Below are positions 1-8,794 of a stretch of DNA of 34,501 bases, piece after piece. The notes beneath the pieces were generated by a model. The model was not told the origin of the DNA. It made no database searches and saw nothing but the letters and a program-made list of their open reading frames with translations. Each line of letters opens with the position of its first letter. Within the stretch, counting starts at the first letter, position 1. A program made the position numbers and the translations under genes. The DNA is from JAGPFW01 sp964535155 (GTDB lineage Bacteria > Patescibacteriota > WWE3 > UBA101185 > UBA10185): the NCBI GenBank assembly GCA_964535155.1, contig CAZHSR010000004.1:1-34501 (forward strand), in the 5' to 3' direction.

Positions 1-102
1 TTATACCCTTTTGGTAGGGCAAGTGTGTATTTGGATGGTGGGGCAACGGGGTTGGGTTTTAGGGATTTTAATGGGGTTGAACAAAACGCACTGATTCGGT
101 AA
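1..102 (+). CDS. C-terminal end of an unrecognised protein (partial)
   Basis: An open frame runs from the first base of the window to a TAA at 100-102, giving the last 33 residues of a protein that starts outside. The tail is rich in Gly and aromatic residues (GRASVYLDGG, GFRDFNGVEQ), which suits a beta-rich, possibly extracellular domain, but no family is recognised. A 33-codon open frame can occur by chance, so this is a weak call. The likely promoter of the next gene starts 17 nt after the stop. Confidence 0.35.
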   Translation, partial: LYPFGRASVYLDGGATGLGFRDFNGVEQNALIR

Positions 103-119
103 ATACTGCAATTTTTAAC

Positions 120-148
120 TTGCTTTTCACACAGCTATGGGGTAGTAT
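120..148 (+). promoter_or_regulatory. Sigma70-type promoter for the gene at 180
   Basis: TTGCTT (120-125) and TAGTAT (143-148) are separated by 17 nt. Transcription would start near 155, leaving a leader of about 25 nt that holds the AGGAGGG ribosome binding site at 169-175. This is one of few genes in the window with a clear Shine-Dalgarno sequence. Confidence 0.4.
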
Positions 149-179
149 TAGATATCTTTGTAAAAACTAGGAGGGAAGT

Positions 180-476
180 ATGCGTACTGAAGAAGTTTTA
201 GACTATTTGATCGGAATGGGTCTGGTCTGCGAAAATTTTGCAGATCTTAAAGGCAAAGGTAAAACCGCGGAAGCGGACATGAACGTCATAAGATTTTTCT
301 TCTTTGTCAGAGATAAGTCCAAGGTGTATGATGCCTTGGCAAATACAGGCTACCAAGCCTTGTTCTACTCCCTTGTCGCAAACAAAGAAGGTCGAGGAAG
401 GCAAAAACATGCCTATTTTCGCTCAAGCGGTCGCGTCCCAAAAGAACAAAAAACTGTGTCACTGAGAGACTATTAA
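180..476 (+). CDS. Small hypothetical protein (98 aa)
   Basis: The function is not recognised. The ATG at 180 is preceded by a strong AGGAGGG ribosome binding site with about 5 nt spacing, and a hairpin terminator follows the stop at once, so this is a self-contained single-gene transcription unit. The protein is basic and soluble, with no signal peptide or membrane segment. Its N-terminal half is predicted helical (RTEEVLDYLIGMG), followed by a short hydrophobic strand (NVIRFFFFVRDKSK) and a Lys/Arg-rich tail (KEGRGRQKHAYFRSSGR) that could contact nucleic acid. The strong ribosome binding site is unlike most genes here and may mean high expression. Confidence 0.6.
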   Translation: MRTEEVLDYLIGMGLVCENFADLKGKGKTAEADMNVIRFFFFVRDKSKVYDALANTGYQALFYSLVANKEGRGRQKHAYFRSSGRVPKEQKTVSLRDY

Positions 477-486
477 TCGCGTTGTC

Positions 487-523
487 AAGACACGGAGGAG
501 AAATTCTTTCGTGTCTTTTTTTT
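487..523 (+). terminator. Rho-independent terminator of the 98-aa gene
   Basis: AAGACACG (487-494) pairs perfectly with CGTGTCTT (510-517), and a run of T continues to 523. It lies 11 nt past the stop at 476 and just before the converging end of uvrA. On the minus strand the hairpin is not followed by T residues, so it should act mainly on plus-strand transcripts. Confidence 0.78.
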
Positions 524-529
524 GCGTTC

Positions 530-3500
530 CTATAAATCTCCCCTCAAAGCTTCTCCCGTATAACTCCCTCTAACCCCCTTCAAATCCGCAACCTTCCCCG
601 CAAAAATAACCTTACCACCCTTTTCCCCACCTTCTGGGCCTAAATCCACCACCCAATCCGCACTGTTTATCACATCCAAATTGTGCTCAATAACTAAAAC
701 TGTATTCCCTTTTCTTACCAACCTTTTAATCACGCTTATTAGTTTTTCCAAGTCAGCAAAGTGCAAACCCGTTGTTGGCTCATCCAAAATATATAAAGAA
801 TTTCCACGAGAATTTTTTGAAAGCTCCGAAGCCAGTTTCACTCTTTGCGCTTCCCCTCCCGACAAAGTGGGTGCCGGTTGCCCAAGCTTTATATACCCAA
901 GGCCTACTTCTTCCAAAACCTTTAGTTGTCGCCTAATTTTTGGAAAAGCTTCAAAAAACTTTAAGGCTTCTGAAACGGACATTTCTAGTACATCGCTGAT
1001 GCTTTTATCTTTATACTTAATTTCCAAAGCCTCTCGGTTATACCTTTTACCTTGGCAAACTTCACATTTCACATAAACATCTGGCATAAACTGCATTTCT
1101 ATTTGAATTTCACCCTGTCCTGCACATGTTTCGCATCGACCACCTTTTACATTAAAGCTAAATCTTCCTTGGTTATAGCCTCGCATTTTTGCCTGTGAAG
1201 TTTGAGCAAATAAAGCTCTGATGTCATCAAAAACTTTTGTGTAAGTAGCAGGGTTAGATCGTGGCGTCCTTCCGATGGGCGTTTGGTCTATGGCTACAAC
1301 TTTATCCAAATGGGAAGCACCCTTTAACTCTTTGTAGGACAAAGGCCTTTCTTCCGTTTTTAATCCAAAATGCTCTTTTAATGCTGGAAGGAGTGTGTCC
1401 ATAATAAGAGAAGACTTTCCTGACCCTGAAACTCCTGTTATACAAACCAGCTTTCCAAATGGAATTTCTAAATCTATATTTTTTAAATTTCGTCCTGAGG
1501 CTCCTTCTAAAACTAACTTTTTCCCCTTTAAATCCTGCTTCTCTTCCATAGGCTCTTCATCTGCCAAAACAGAATCCCCAACCTTCTTTTTTCCTGATAA
1601 ATAAGCACCAGTTATAGACTTTTTATCTGCTATAACCTCCAGTGGCGTCCCCAAAGAAACAACTTCCCCACCCAGATCACCAGCCCCTGGTCCAAAATCC
1701 ACCAAGAAATCGCTTTGTAACATAGTATCTTTGTCATGCTCAACCACAACAACCGTATTTCCTAGGTCTCGCAGATGTTGCAAAGTCTTAATTAAGCGTG
1801 CCTGATCTCGCTGATGCAATCCAATGGAAGGCTCATCCAAAACATACAAAACCCCAGAAAGCCCCGACCCAATTTGCGATGCCAAACGAATCCTTTGAGA
1901 CTCCCCTCCCGACAAATCGGCTGAGTTTCTTGCTAAATCCAAATAATCCAAGCCTACATCCAGTAAAAAGCGGAGTCTATAATGCACTTCTCGCAGAATC
2001 CCTTCAGCTACAGCCCATTCTCTAGCTGGCAACTTTTTACCCAAAGTTTGAAGCCACTCTTCTGCATCTCGCAGAGGCATTAAAGTCAACTCGTTTATGT
2101 TTTTGCCTTCAATAGTCACTCCAAGATAAATTTCCTTTAACCTCGCACCATTACATTTTGGACAAGGCTCTTTTACCATATAAGCCTGAATTTGCCTTCT
2201 AATAAAATCAGACTGCGTCTCTCTGTGTCGGCGAGTCAAATTTGGAATAATGCCTTCAAATTTTGTGGGATAAACCCTTTTTTCACCATCTTTAAAATAA
2301 GCCACTTCATACTTTTGATTGCCAGTTCCATAAAGCAAAGTATCTAAATCTTCTTTTGGCAACTTTCCAATTGGAGATTTTAGATCTATTTCATGCACCT
2401 GAGCCACCTTTTTTATAACCTCATAAGACCAAGTTGAACCATTTGTAAGCTTTGCCCAAGGTAAAATTCCACCTTCATCTACGGAAAAATTTGGATTTAT
2501 TAAAAGCTCCGGGTCAATTACTAGCAAATTTCCCAAACCATCACATTCTTCACAGGCTCCTTGTGGTGCGTTAAACGAAAAGTCCCTTGGCTCAATTTCT
2601 GGCAAGGAAATATTACATTTTGGACAAGCAAATTTTTCCGAAAAAACAGAGTCCTCCATTTCTTTTGGAGATTCTGGAAAATCAAACGAATTGTCTTTTA
2701 TAACAGCCAGAGTTACTAGACCTTCTGCCAATTGAAGTGAAGATTCTACTGCGGAAAAAAGTACGCTTCTAATTTGGTCTGGCTCCTCTTCAAACCGCTT
2801 TTTTGTAAAGACCTGACGGGAAACTATGGCTTCTATTGTATGTTTATTGGTTTTTATTAAGTTTATATCTGCACCAACCGAAATAACTTGCCCATCCACT
2901 CTTGCTCTCAAAATTCCCTGCTTTTTTAGGTTAGAAAAAAGGGAATCGTACTCGCCTTTTCTCTCACGAATTATTGGTGCCAAAATAAAAAAGCGGACTC
3001 CTTTTGCACTTTTGTAATCAGGGCTTGTCTTAAGCTTTTCTAGGATAGCATCCACAATTTGATCAGAACTTTGTCTAGAAATTTCTAGGCCACATTGAGG
3101 ACAATGAGGATGCCCAATTCGTGCATATAATAAACGGAGAAAATCATAAATGTCAGTAACTGTTCCAACGGTTGATCTTGGGTTATTTGAAGTAGTTTTC
3201 TGGGAAATTGCTATTGCAGGAGAAAGGCCTTCAATACTGTCAACATCGGGTTTATCCATTACTCCTAGGAATTGGCGCGCATAAGAGGAAAGACTTTCCA
3301 CATATCGGCGCTGACCTTCCGCATAAAGAGTATCTAGTGCCAAAGAGGATTTTCCCGATCCTGAGACACCTGTAAAAACTACCAATTTATTTTTAGGAAA
3401 TTCCAAATCGATGTTTTTAAGGTTGTGCTGACGGGCTCCTTTTATAATGATTTTTTCGGATGTGGCTTTGAGACCTTCCATAGATATTTTTTTTGTGGTG

Positions 3501-3535
3501 GTCTTAGGCCCATCTGCTGTAGTGTTTTTTGACAT
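530..3535 (-). CDS. uvrA: Excinuclease ABC subunit A (UvrA)
   Basis: UvrA is the damage-sensing ATPase of nucleotide-excision repair; as a dimer it loads UvrB onto lesions. The protein has about 1000 residues, near the usual 940-1000, with a Ser/Thr/Lys-rich N-terminal extension of about 25 residues. Both ABC modules are visible: Walker A GVSGSGKSS near residue 57 and again GVSGSGKSSLIMDTL in the second half, each with its signature (LSGGESQRIRLA; LSGGEAQRVKLA) and Walker B (VLDEPSIGLH; ILDEPTTGLH). Zinc-binding Cys pairs occur as CPKC...CEEC and CETC...CEVC, and a further CPQC lies in the N-terminal part. The reading frame begins at a TTG at 3538 directly followed by ATG at 3535; ATG is preferred. 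The promoter lies 6 nt before the TTG, so the leader is nearly absent. Convergent with the gene at 180. Confidence 0.97.
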   Translation of the reverse strand: MSKNTTADGPKTTTKKISMEGLKATSEKIIIKGARQHNLKNIDLEFPKNKLVVFTGVSGSGKSSLALDTLYAEGQRRYVESLSSYARQFLGVMDKPDVDSIEGLSPAIAISQKTTSNNPRSTVGTVTDIYDFLRLLYARIGHPHCPQCGLEISRQSSDQIVDAILEKLKTSPDYKSAKGVRFFILAPIIRERKGEYDSLFSNLKKQGILRARVDGQVISVGADINLIKTNKHTIEAIVSRQVFTKKRFEEEPDQIRSVLFSAVESSLQLAEGLVTLAVIKDNSFDFPESPKEMEDSVFSEKFACPKCNISLPEIEPRDFSFNAPQGACEECDGLGNLLVIDPELLINPNFSVDEGGILPWAKLTNGSTWSYEVIKKVAQVHEIDLKSPIGKLPKEDLDTLLYGTGNQKYEVAYFKDGEKRVYPTKFEGIIPNLTRRHRETQSDFIRRQIQAYMVKEPCPKCNGARLKEIYLGVTIEGKNINELTLMPLRDAEEWLQTLGKKLPAREWAVAEGILREVHYRLRFLLDVGLDYLDLARNSADLSGGESQRIRLASQIGSGLSGVLYVLDEPSIGLHQRDQARLIKTLQHLRDLGNTVVVVEHDKDTMLQSDFLVDFGPGAGDLGGEVVSLGTPLEVIADKKSITGAYLSGKKKVGDSVLADEEPMEEKQDLKGKKLVLEGASGRNLKNIDLEIPFGKLVCITGVSGSGKSSLIMDTLLPALKEHFGLKTEERPLSYKELKGASHLDKVVAIDQTPIGRTPRSNPATYTKVFDDIRALFAQTSQAKMRGYNQGRFSFNVKGGRCETCAGQGEIQIEMQFMPDVYVKCEVCQGKRYNREALEIKYKDKSISDVLEMSVSEALKFFEAFPKIRRQLKVLEEVGLGYIKLGQPAPTLSGGEAQRVKLASELSKNSRGNSLYILDEPTTGLHFADLEKLISVIKRLVRKGNTVLVIEHNLDVINSADWVVDLGPEGGEKGGKVIFAGKVADLKGVRGSYTGEALRGDL

Positions 3536-3544
3536 CAAGTAAAA

Positions 3545-3573
3545 ATTATACGGTATTTCTTCGGGTTTGGAAA
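3545..3573 (-). promoter_or_regulatory. uvrA promoter with upstream AAACCCGAA motif
   Basis: On the minus strand, TTTCCA (3568-3573), 17 nt, then a perfect TATAAT (3545-3550). The -10 ends 6 nt before the TTG and 9 nt before the ATG, so the mRNA starts at or next to the start codon. The spacer carries AAACCCGAAGAAAT (3555-3568), which recurs in the uvrB promoter with one difference (8736-8749) and could be a shared operator. Confidence 0.55.
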
Positions 3574-3585
3574 GAGAGAAACATA

Positions 3586-3614
3586 TTCAAAAAATGCAAA
3601 ATTTATGTTAGCAT
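3586..3614 (+). promoter_or_regulatory. Leaderless promoter of the Panacea/RelE-like operon
   Basis: TTCAAA (3586-3591), 17 nt, TAGCAT (3609-3614), then exactly 6 nt to the ATG at 3621. Each hexamer matches consensus at 4 of 6 positions. The spacing to the start codon is the same as at many other genes here. It is divergent from the uvrA promoter. Confidence 0.45.
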
Positions 3615-3620
3615 AAGAGC

Positions 3621-4091
3621 ATGCTTACCAAATCCCAGCAACTACTTTATGCTATCATAAAAGAAAATAAAGGTGTTGAAAGCAAAACAAAACTTGCAAA
3701 ACTTCAATATTTTGCAGATTTTATTCACTACGCATTTTATAACACACCAATATCTAGCTCTGGAACTGTATATACCAAACAAAAACAAGGTCCCCTGGCA
3801 AATACCTTATCGGAAGATTTGGATGTTCTAATAAAAAATAACTTAATTGTGGAAAAACCTAATTATAATTACATTAATAGTGATCCAAAGAATAAAGTTA
3901 ATCTCACAAAAGATGAACTTAAAACTATAAAATATGTGGTTTCCATGTACGGAAACTTGCCGTTTTATCAACTAGTTGACATATCACACAAGCAAGTACC
4001 TTATTTGTCCTCTGACGAAAGTGGAATAGTAGAGTTTTTTACGGCTTATAATCTTATTGAGGACTACAAAGATTATGAGCAATTCGTTTAG
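3621..4091 (+). CDS. Panacea-domain (DUF4065, SocA-like) antitoxin
   Basis: A 156-residue protein with the layout of the Panacea/DUF4065 family, which serves as the antitoxin of many type II toxin-antitoxin pairs and is named for neutralising unrelated toxins. Visible family features are KTKLAKLQYFADFIHYA near residues 22-38, a T/GP-containing turn (TVYTKQKQGPLANTL), the helix NLTKDELKTIKYVVSMYGNL and the later H..VPYL segment (SHKQVPYLSSDESG). There is no separate DNA-binding domain. It overlaps the next gene by 17 nt, as expected for a coupled antitoxin-toxin operon, and sits alone on the plus strand between uvrA and the penicillin-binding protein, so it may be an acquired cassette. The family call is fairly sure; the antitoxin role is inferred from context. 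Confidence 0.8.
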   Translation: MLTKSQQLLYAIIKENKGVESKTKLAKLQYFADFIHYAFYNTPISSSGTVYTKQKQGPLANTLSEDLDVLIKNNLIVEKPNYNYINSDPKNKVNLTKDELKTIKYVVSMYGNLPFYQLVDISHKQVPYLSSDESGIVEFFTAYNLIEDYKDYEQFV

Positions 4092-4518
4092 TGTATGTCC
4101 TGAATTCTGGGCAGATATAAAAATTCTCAGAAAAAAGACAAAATCAGTTTTACTCAAATCCTTTTATGACGGGGATGATTTTAACCTTCTCTTTGATAGT
4201 GAAAAACTAGAGTCAATTAAACTCCTTAAAGCTATAAAAACTTATATAAAAAACCTGATTGCATCTAATTCCATGGAGGAGTACAGAAATGATTGTAGAA
4301 AGTACGACAGACAGCCTTATTTAACACAGGGTTGGGTAATTTATAAATTGAGATACGCCTTTGACAATAAAGGAAAAAGTGGCGGATTGAGAATAATACT
4401 TTGTATAAATGGAAAATCAATATTATTTGTGTATATTTCTAGAAAAGCAGATTGTACGGATGAGGTAAAAATGGAAAAAACCTTCTTGAGCAGGATTCAA
4501 AGCTTTATTGAAAAATAA
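4075..4518 (+). CDS. RelE/ParE-fold toxin partner of the Panacea antitoxin
   Basis: A 147-residue protein starting at ATG 4075, inside the last codons of the antitoxin gene (a TTG at 4057 is an alternative). Its C-terminal third shows the RelE-superfamily pattern: a strand with basic residues (VIYKLRYAFDNKG), the glycine-rich KSGGLRIILCINGK turn, then the strand ILFVYISRKAD. RelE-type proteins usually cut mRNA on the ribosome; ParE relatives poison gyrase, and the sequence alone does not decide between them. The N-terminal part is longer than in typical RelE (about 90-100 aa in total) and predicted helical. The overlap with the upstream gene implies translational coupling. The stop lies 17 nt from the converging end of the penicillin-binding protein gene, and no terminator is seen between them. 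Confidence 0.7.
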   Translation: MSNSFSVCPEFWADIKILRKKTKSVLLKSFYDGDDFNLLFDSEKLESIKLLKAIKTYIKNLIASNSMEEYRNDCRKYDRQPYLTQGWVIYKLRYAFDNKGKSGGLRIILCINGKSILFVYISRKADCTDEVKMEKTFLSRIQSFIEK

Positions 4519-4535
4519 AGGAGCTTCATAAAAAC

Positions 4536-6716
4536 TCACCTCCCCTTCTTCTCGGATTTCTTCTCCTTAGGAGGGCAAAGTGTACTAGGAATTTTAGAAT
4601 CCTTTAAAAAATACTCCCTTCTTCCGCAAGACTCATCCACTTTTAATACCACGGTTTCTGGAATGACAAAATCCTCTGAAGGCAGTTTTGTGGGCAAATC
4701 TAACTGTGTATCTTCCAAAACCGCCGACATAATGCTATTCCAAATGGGAGCAGCACCAGTTAAACCCGAAGCCAAATACCTATTCATAGGCGTATTGTCA
4801 TTATTGCCAACCCAAACCGCGACAACATAATTTGGAGTGTAACCAAAAGTCCAGTTGTCCCGCTTGTTATCAGTAGTTCCAGTTTTTACTGACACTCTTT
4901 TTCCTGGTAAATTTAAAGGACTATTTGGACCAAACGCTGAAGAACGCGCATTGTTATCTGCCAAAATATCCGAAATGAGAAACGCCACTCCTTCATCCAG
5001 AACTCTTTTCCCTTGAGGAGTTGCTTCCAAAAGCTCCCTACCGCTCAAGTCCCTTACACTTACCAACGGATTTGTGGCGCGGTACTCCCCTCCCCTTGCT
5101 AAAGTCCCAAAAACATTTGCCAACTCCAAAAGCTTTACTTCCTTTGCACCTAAAGTTATTGCCAAACCATAATAGGCTTCAGAATTTTCCCAAGATTTTA
5201 AACCCATCTCAATGCCTAAATTTGCAATATTTTCTGGACCCAATTTATCTGCCAACTTTACAGCTGGAATATTGTATGAATTTGCCAAAGCCTGCCTTAA
5301 GGTCACAACACCATGATACCTTCCATCATAATTTACTGGCTTATAAGGAGCTTGCCCAATTTGAGGATAACTAACCGGTGCATCAACAATTGTAGAAGCT
5401 GGCGTATATATTGTGGACAGTGCCAAAGAATAAGTTATTGGCTTTATTGCTGACCCTGGCTGTCGCTCCGCTTGAACTACATCAAAAGCCCCCCAATTTT
5501 CTTGGAAAAAATCTACAGAACCTACATAAGCTAAAATTCCACCTGTTTTTGGGTCTAAAACTACTGCTGCTCCATTAGATAAACCTAAATAAGCATTTTT
5601 CTCCACGCCCTCAGCCACCAGATTTTGCACTTTCTCCTGCAACTCCAAATCTAAAGAAGTTTTTACAGTTAAACCCCCTTCGGTTACAAGGCGCTTTCCA
5701 AACTTTTCTTCCAATAGGGATCGCACATAAAAAACAAAATGCGGAGCTCTAATAAAATCTTCCTGTGGGGCATACTGCAAATCTATTTCAAAAGCCTCAT
5801 CTGCTTGCGATTGCGAAACAAAATTCAAATCCACCATTCTTTGTAAAACCAACTTTTGCCTAGCTTTAGCCAACTCTTTTCCTCCATTTAAAGGCGAATA
5901 AATTGTAGGGGCAGAAGGAAGTCCTGCAAGCATTGTAGCCTCCGCCAAATCCAGCTCCTCCACAGATTTTCCAAAAAACTTGCGTGAAGCCGATTCTATT
6001 CCCCAAGCAGTCCCTCCATAAGAAATGTTGTTTAAATACAGTTCCAAAATCTCTTCCTTTGAATACTTCTTTTCCACCATTACAGACAAAACCAACTCTT
6101 TTACTTTTCTATCCAAAGTCCTTTCTGGCGACAGCAAAACATTTTTAACAAGCTGTTGCGTTATAGTTGAAGCCCCCTCCACTCGATTTTCCTTTACATA
6201 AGCTCTTACAGCTCGTAACATACTGGAAGGTCTAAACCCTATATGATTATAAAATTCCGAGTCCTCAATTGCTAAAGTTGCCTGCACCACATGTGAAGGG
6301 ACTTGCGCCAAGTCAACTGGGTCATAACGGCGATCTTCATAGATCTCATAGAGAGAAGCGCCATTTTTATCCAAGATTTTTGTCGTACCTCTTGTCCCCT
6401 TTTCTATTAGCAAATCCGGATCAGGAAGACTTATAGCAAATTTGTACACATCTTGTGAAAATTGAAAGATTGCAAATAGGCATAAAAAGACGCCACTTAA
6501 ATATAAAATTCGCGACAAGAAAATAAGTTTTATAAATTTTAGGAGACTCTTAAAAAACTTTGAAAGATCAACAAGGAAATCAATTATTAAATATCCAAGA
6601 AAGATTGAGAATTTTTTGAAGTGTCTGAACAAAAATTTAAGAACAAAAAAAGTTAAATCACTTGCCCATTTTCTTAAGTTCTCTAATTTTATCTCGATAA
6701 TATGTTGCCTCTTCAA
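4536..6716 (-). CDS. Class A penicillin-binding protein (PBP1A-like)
   Basis: A bifunctional peptidoglycan synthase anchored in the membrane. After a basic N-terminus and a membrane segment (LYLSGVFLCLFAIFQF) comes the GT51 glycosyltransferase domain with EDSEFYNHIGF, GASTITQQLVKN and RKVKELVLSVMVEKKYSK. The transpeptidase domain has SxxK as SAIK (Ser422 counting from 6716), SYN and KTGTTDNKRDNW. The tail is Lys/Glu-rich. The total of 726 aa is normal for the family. The frame opens with a TTG at 6716, which would overlap the end of uvrB by 59 nt. No ATG exists before the membrane segment; a TTG at 6632, 26 nt after the uvrB stop, would give 698 aa and is an equally good start. No ribosome binding site is visible for either. 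It is probably co-transcribed with uvrB. Confidence 0.95.
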   Translation of the reverse strand: MKRQHIIEIKLENLRKWASDLTFFVLKFLFRHFKKFSIFLGYLIIDFLVDLSKFFKSLLKFIKLIFLSRILYLSGVFLCLFAIFQFSQDVYKFAISLPDPDLLIEKGTRGTTKILDKNGASLYEIYEDRRYDPVDLAQVPSHVVQATLAIEDSEFYNHIGFRPSSMLRAVRAYVKENRVEGASTITQQLVKNVLLSPERTLDRKVKELVLSVMVEKKYSKEEILELYLNNISYGGTAWGIESASRKFFGKSVEELDLAEATMLAGLPSAPTIYSPLNGGKELAKARQKLVLQRMVDLNFVSQSQADEAFEIDLQYAPQEDFIRAPHFVFYVRSLLEEKFGKRLVTEGGLTVKTSLDLELQEKVQNLVAEGVEKNAYLGLSNGAAVVLDPKTGGILAYVGSVDFFQENWGAFDVVQAERQPGSAIKPITYSLALSTIYTPASTIVDAPVSYPQIGQAPYKPVNYDGRYHGVVTLRQALANSYNIPAVKLADKLGPENIANLGIEMGLKSWENSEAYYGLAITLGAKEVKLLELANVFGTLARGGEYRATNPLVSVRDLSGRELLEATPQGKRVLDEGVAFLISDILADNNARSSAFGPNSPLNLPGKRVSVKTGTTDNKRDNWTFGYTPNYVVAVWVGNNDNTPMNRYLASGLTGAAPIWNSIMSAVLEDTQLDLPTKLPSEDFVIPETVVLKVDESCGRREYFLKDSKIPSTLCPPKEKKSEKKGR

Positions 6717-8718
6717 AATTTAATACTTCGGCTTCGTAAAGCATAAGCTTTTCTAACCGTTCTATTTCCGATTGTAACTCATCGGGAGGGAGCTGTGAAT
6801 AGTCTTTCTCAACTTCCTTTCTTTTTGGCTTATCATCAAGGATTTCTGCTATTAGTCTCTTTCTTATTGGCTTAACTATGGTTTGGGGAGTTATGTTATA
6901 CTCCTTGTTATAAGCTTCCTGAATGGCACGACGACGATCTACTTCGCTTATGGCGCGTTCCATACTTCCAGTGAGGCGATCTGCATACATTACGACTTCT
7001 CCCAAAATATGGCGGGCAGCCCTTCCCATTACTTGGATTAAGGCACTTTCGGATCGCAAAAATCCTTCTTTGTCCGCGTCTAAAATAATGACTAAAGAAA
7101 CTTCTGGTAAATCTAAGCCTTCCCTAAGCAAATTTATTCCTACAAGTACATCAAATTTTCCTTGGCGCAAATTATCCAGAATATCTGTGCGTTCCAAAGT
7201 GTCAATATCCGAATGCAAATAAGTGGTTTTTATACCCTTTTCTACAAGATAGTTTGCCAACTCTTCTGCCATTCGCTTGGTTAAAGTTGTAATTAACACT
7301 CGTTCTTTTCTTGCAATTCGCTCTTTAACCCGCGATAAAAGATTTGGAACCTGATCTTTTGTTGGCAGAACAGTAATTTTTGGATCTATAATTCCTGTTG
7401 GACGAATAACTTGTTCTACTATTTCCCCTTGAGCCTGATCTTTTTCCCATTGAGTTGGAGTTGCACTTGTGTAAATAACTTGTCCAACTTTTTTATGATA
7501 TTCAGCAAAATTTAAAGGACGGTTATCCCTTGCCGAAGGGAGCCTAAATCCATAATCTATTAAAGTCTCTTTTCTGGACTGGTCTCCATTATGCATTCCT
7601 CTAATTTGCGGAATTGTTATATGCGACTCATCAACTATGGTCAAAAAGTCTTTTGGAAAAAAGTCCATTAAAGTATAAGGTGCATCTCCTGGGTTTCTTC
7701 CATCAAAATATCTGGAGTAATTTTCTATCCCTTTGCAATAACCTATTTCTTTTATCATTTCTAGGTCATATTTAGTTCGCTGTTCCAACCGATATGCTTC
7801 CAAATCCTTTCCAATAGACCTAAGGTACTTTAGTTGCTTTTGTAAATCTTCTTGAATTTGAGTAAAAGCACTTTCTCTGCGATTTTCTGCAGTTATATAG
7901 TGTTTTGCTGGATAAATTAGGACTAGACCTGTTTGTTGAGCAGCATGACTGGCATAATCTTCTTCATCTTGAGTGTTTTTTCTAAAATCCGAACCTTTTC
8001 TCTCTTGAGGCAAGCCTTCCTTATTAACTTGCTCTCCTGTTAAAGGGTCAAAAAATTCCACAAGAGTTAGAGTATTGTCAAAAACTTCCAACCGAATTGC
8101 GTAATCCTGATATGCTGGGAAAACATCCACTACATCACCGCGAACTCTAAAAGTGCCTCGTTTAAAATCTAGGTCATTTCTGTCATAGAAAATTTGGGTT
8201 AATCTAGTGAGCAAATCTTCTTGTCTAATTTTCATGCCTTTTCTAAGCTCTATTGCAACTTTTGAATATTCGGTAGGAGAACCTAGGTTATAAATGCACG
8301 AAACAGAGGCAACTACAATAACATCTTTTCGGGTCATTAAAGAAGTAGTGGCAGAGAGGCGAAGTTTATCAATTTCCTCGTTTATATCCGCATCTTTTTC
8401 TATGTATGTGTCCGTAGCGGGCATATAACTTTCTGGCTGATAATAGTCGTAATAACTAACAAAAAACTCTACTGCGTTTTGGGGAAAATAATCCCTAAAC
8501 TCCTGATAAAGTTGTGCGGCTAGAGTTTTGTTATGAGATATTATGAGTGTAGGACGTTGAACTTGGGAGATTACATTAGCAACAGAAAACGTCTTACCAG
8601 AGCCAGTAACTCCCATTAGAACCTGGGAATCCTTTCCTCTTTGTAAACCTCCCACCAATTTTTGAATTGCTTGAGGCTGATCCCCTGTTGGACTGTAATT
8701 TGAAACTAGTTTAAACAC
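6658..8718 (-). CDS. uvrB: Excinuclease ABC subunit B (UvrB)
   Basis: UvrB is the helicase-like subunit that verifies damage handed over by UvrA and recruits UvrC. At 686 aa it has normal length. Seen in order: the N-terminal Q-like motif SPTGDQPQAI, Walker A GVTGSGKT (residues 36-43), the beta-hairpin region YYDYYQPESYMPATDTYIEK, Walker B TIVDESH, motif V/VI GLDLPEVSLV and QVMGRAARH, and a C-terminal UVR domain (LQSEIERLEKLMLYEAEVL) that binds UvrC. The start is GTG at 8718, 6 nt after a TAAAAT box. The gene for its partner uvrA lies 3 kb downstream on the same strand with a toxin-antitoxin pair and a cell-wall gene in between; uvrC is not in the window. A 59-nt overlap with the next gene is possible. 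Confidence 0.97.
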   Translation of the reverse strand: MFKLVSNYSPTGDQPQAIQKLVGGLQRGKDSQVLMGVTGSGKTFSVANVISQVQRPTLIISHNKTLAAQLYQEFRDYFPQNAVEFFVSYYDYYQPESYMPATDTYIEKDADINEEIDKLRLSATTSLMTRKDVIVVASVSCIYNLGSPTEYSKVAIELRKGMKIRQEDLLTRLTQIFYDRNDLDFKRGTFRVRGDVVDVFPAYQDYAIRLEVFDNTLTLVEFFDPLTGEQVNKEGLPQERKGSDFRKNTQDEEDYASHAAQQTGLVLIYPAKHYITAENRRESAFTQIQEDLQKQLKYLRSIGKDLEAYRLEQRTKYDLEMIKEIGYCKGIENYSRYFDGRNPGDAPYTLMDFFPKDFLTIVDESHITIPQIRGMHNGDQSRKETLIDYGFRLPSARDNRPLNFAEYHKKVGQVIYTSATPTQWEKDQAQGEIVEQVIRPTGIIDPKITVLPTKDQVPNLLSRVKERIARKERVLITTLTKRMAEELANYLVEKGIKTTYLHSDIDTLERTDILDNLRQGKFDVLVGINLLREGLDLPEVSLVIILDADKEGFLRSESALIQVMGRAARHILGEVVMYADRLTGSMERAISEVDRRRAIQEAYNKEYNITPQTIVKPIRKRLIAEILDDKPKRKEVEKDYSQLPPDELQSEIERLEKLMLYEAEVLNFEEATYYRDKIRELKKMGK

Positions 8719-8724
8719 AAAAAG

Positions 8725-8749
8725 ATTTTAACATAATTTATTCGGGTTT
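8725..8749 (-). promoter_or_regulatory. uvrB promoter with upstream AAACCCGAA motif
   Basis: TAAAAT (8725-8730, minus strand) ends 6 nt before the GTG start, predicting a leaderless mRNA. No good -35 is seen at 16-18 nt. Instead the region holds AAACCCGAATAAAT (8736-8749), matching the uvrA promoter block in 13 of 14 positions and placed 1 nt differently relative to the -10. Confidence 0.5.
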
Positions 8750-8794
8750 TGTTTGGAAAAAGAAAATCCTTTTATTACAACGATACAATATCTA

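Noticed and set aside
4057..4091. Programmed frameshift joining the Panacea and toxin genes
   Set aside because: No slippery heptamer is seen, and a normal ATG at 4075 explains the second protein by overlap, common in toxin-antitoxin operons.
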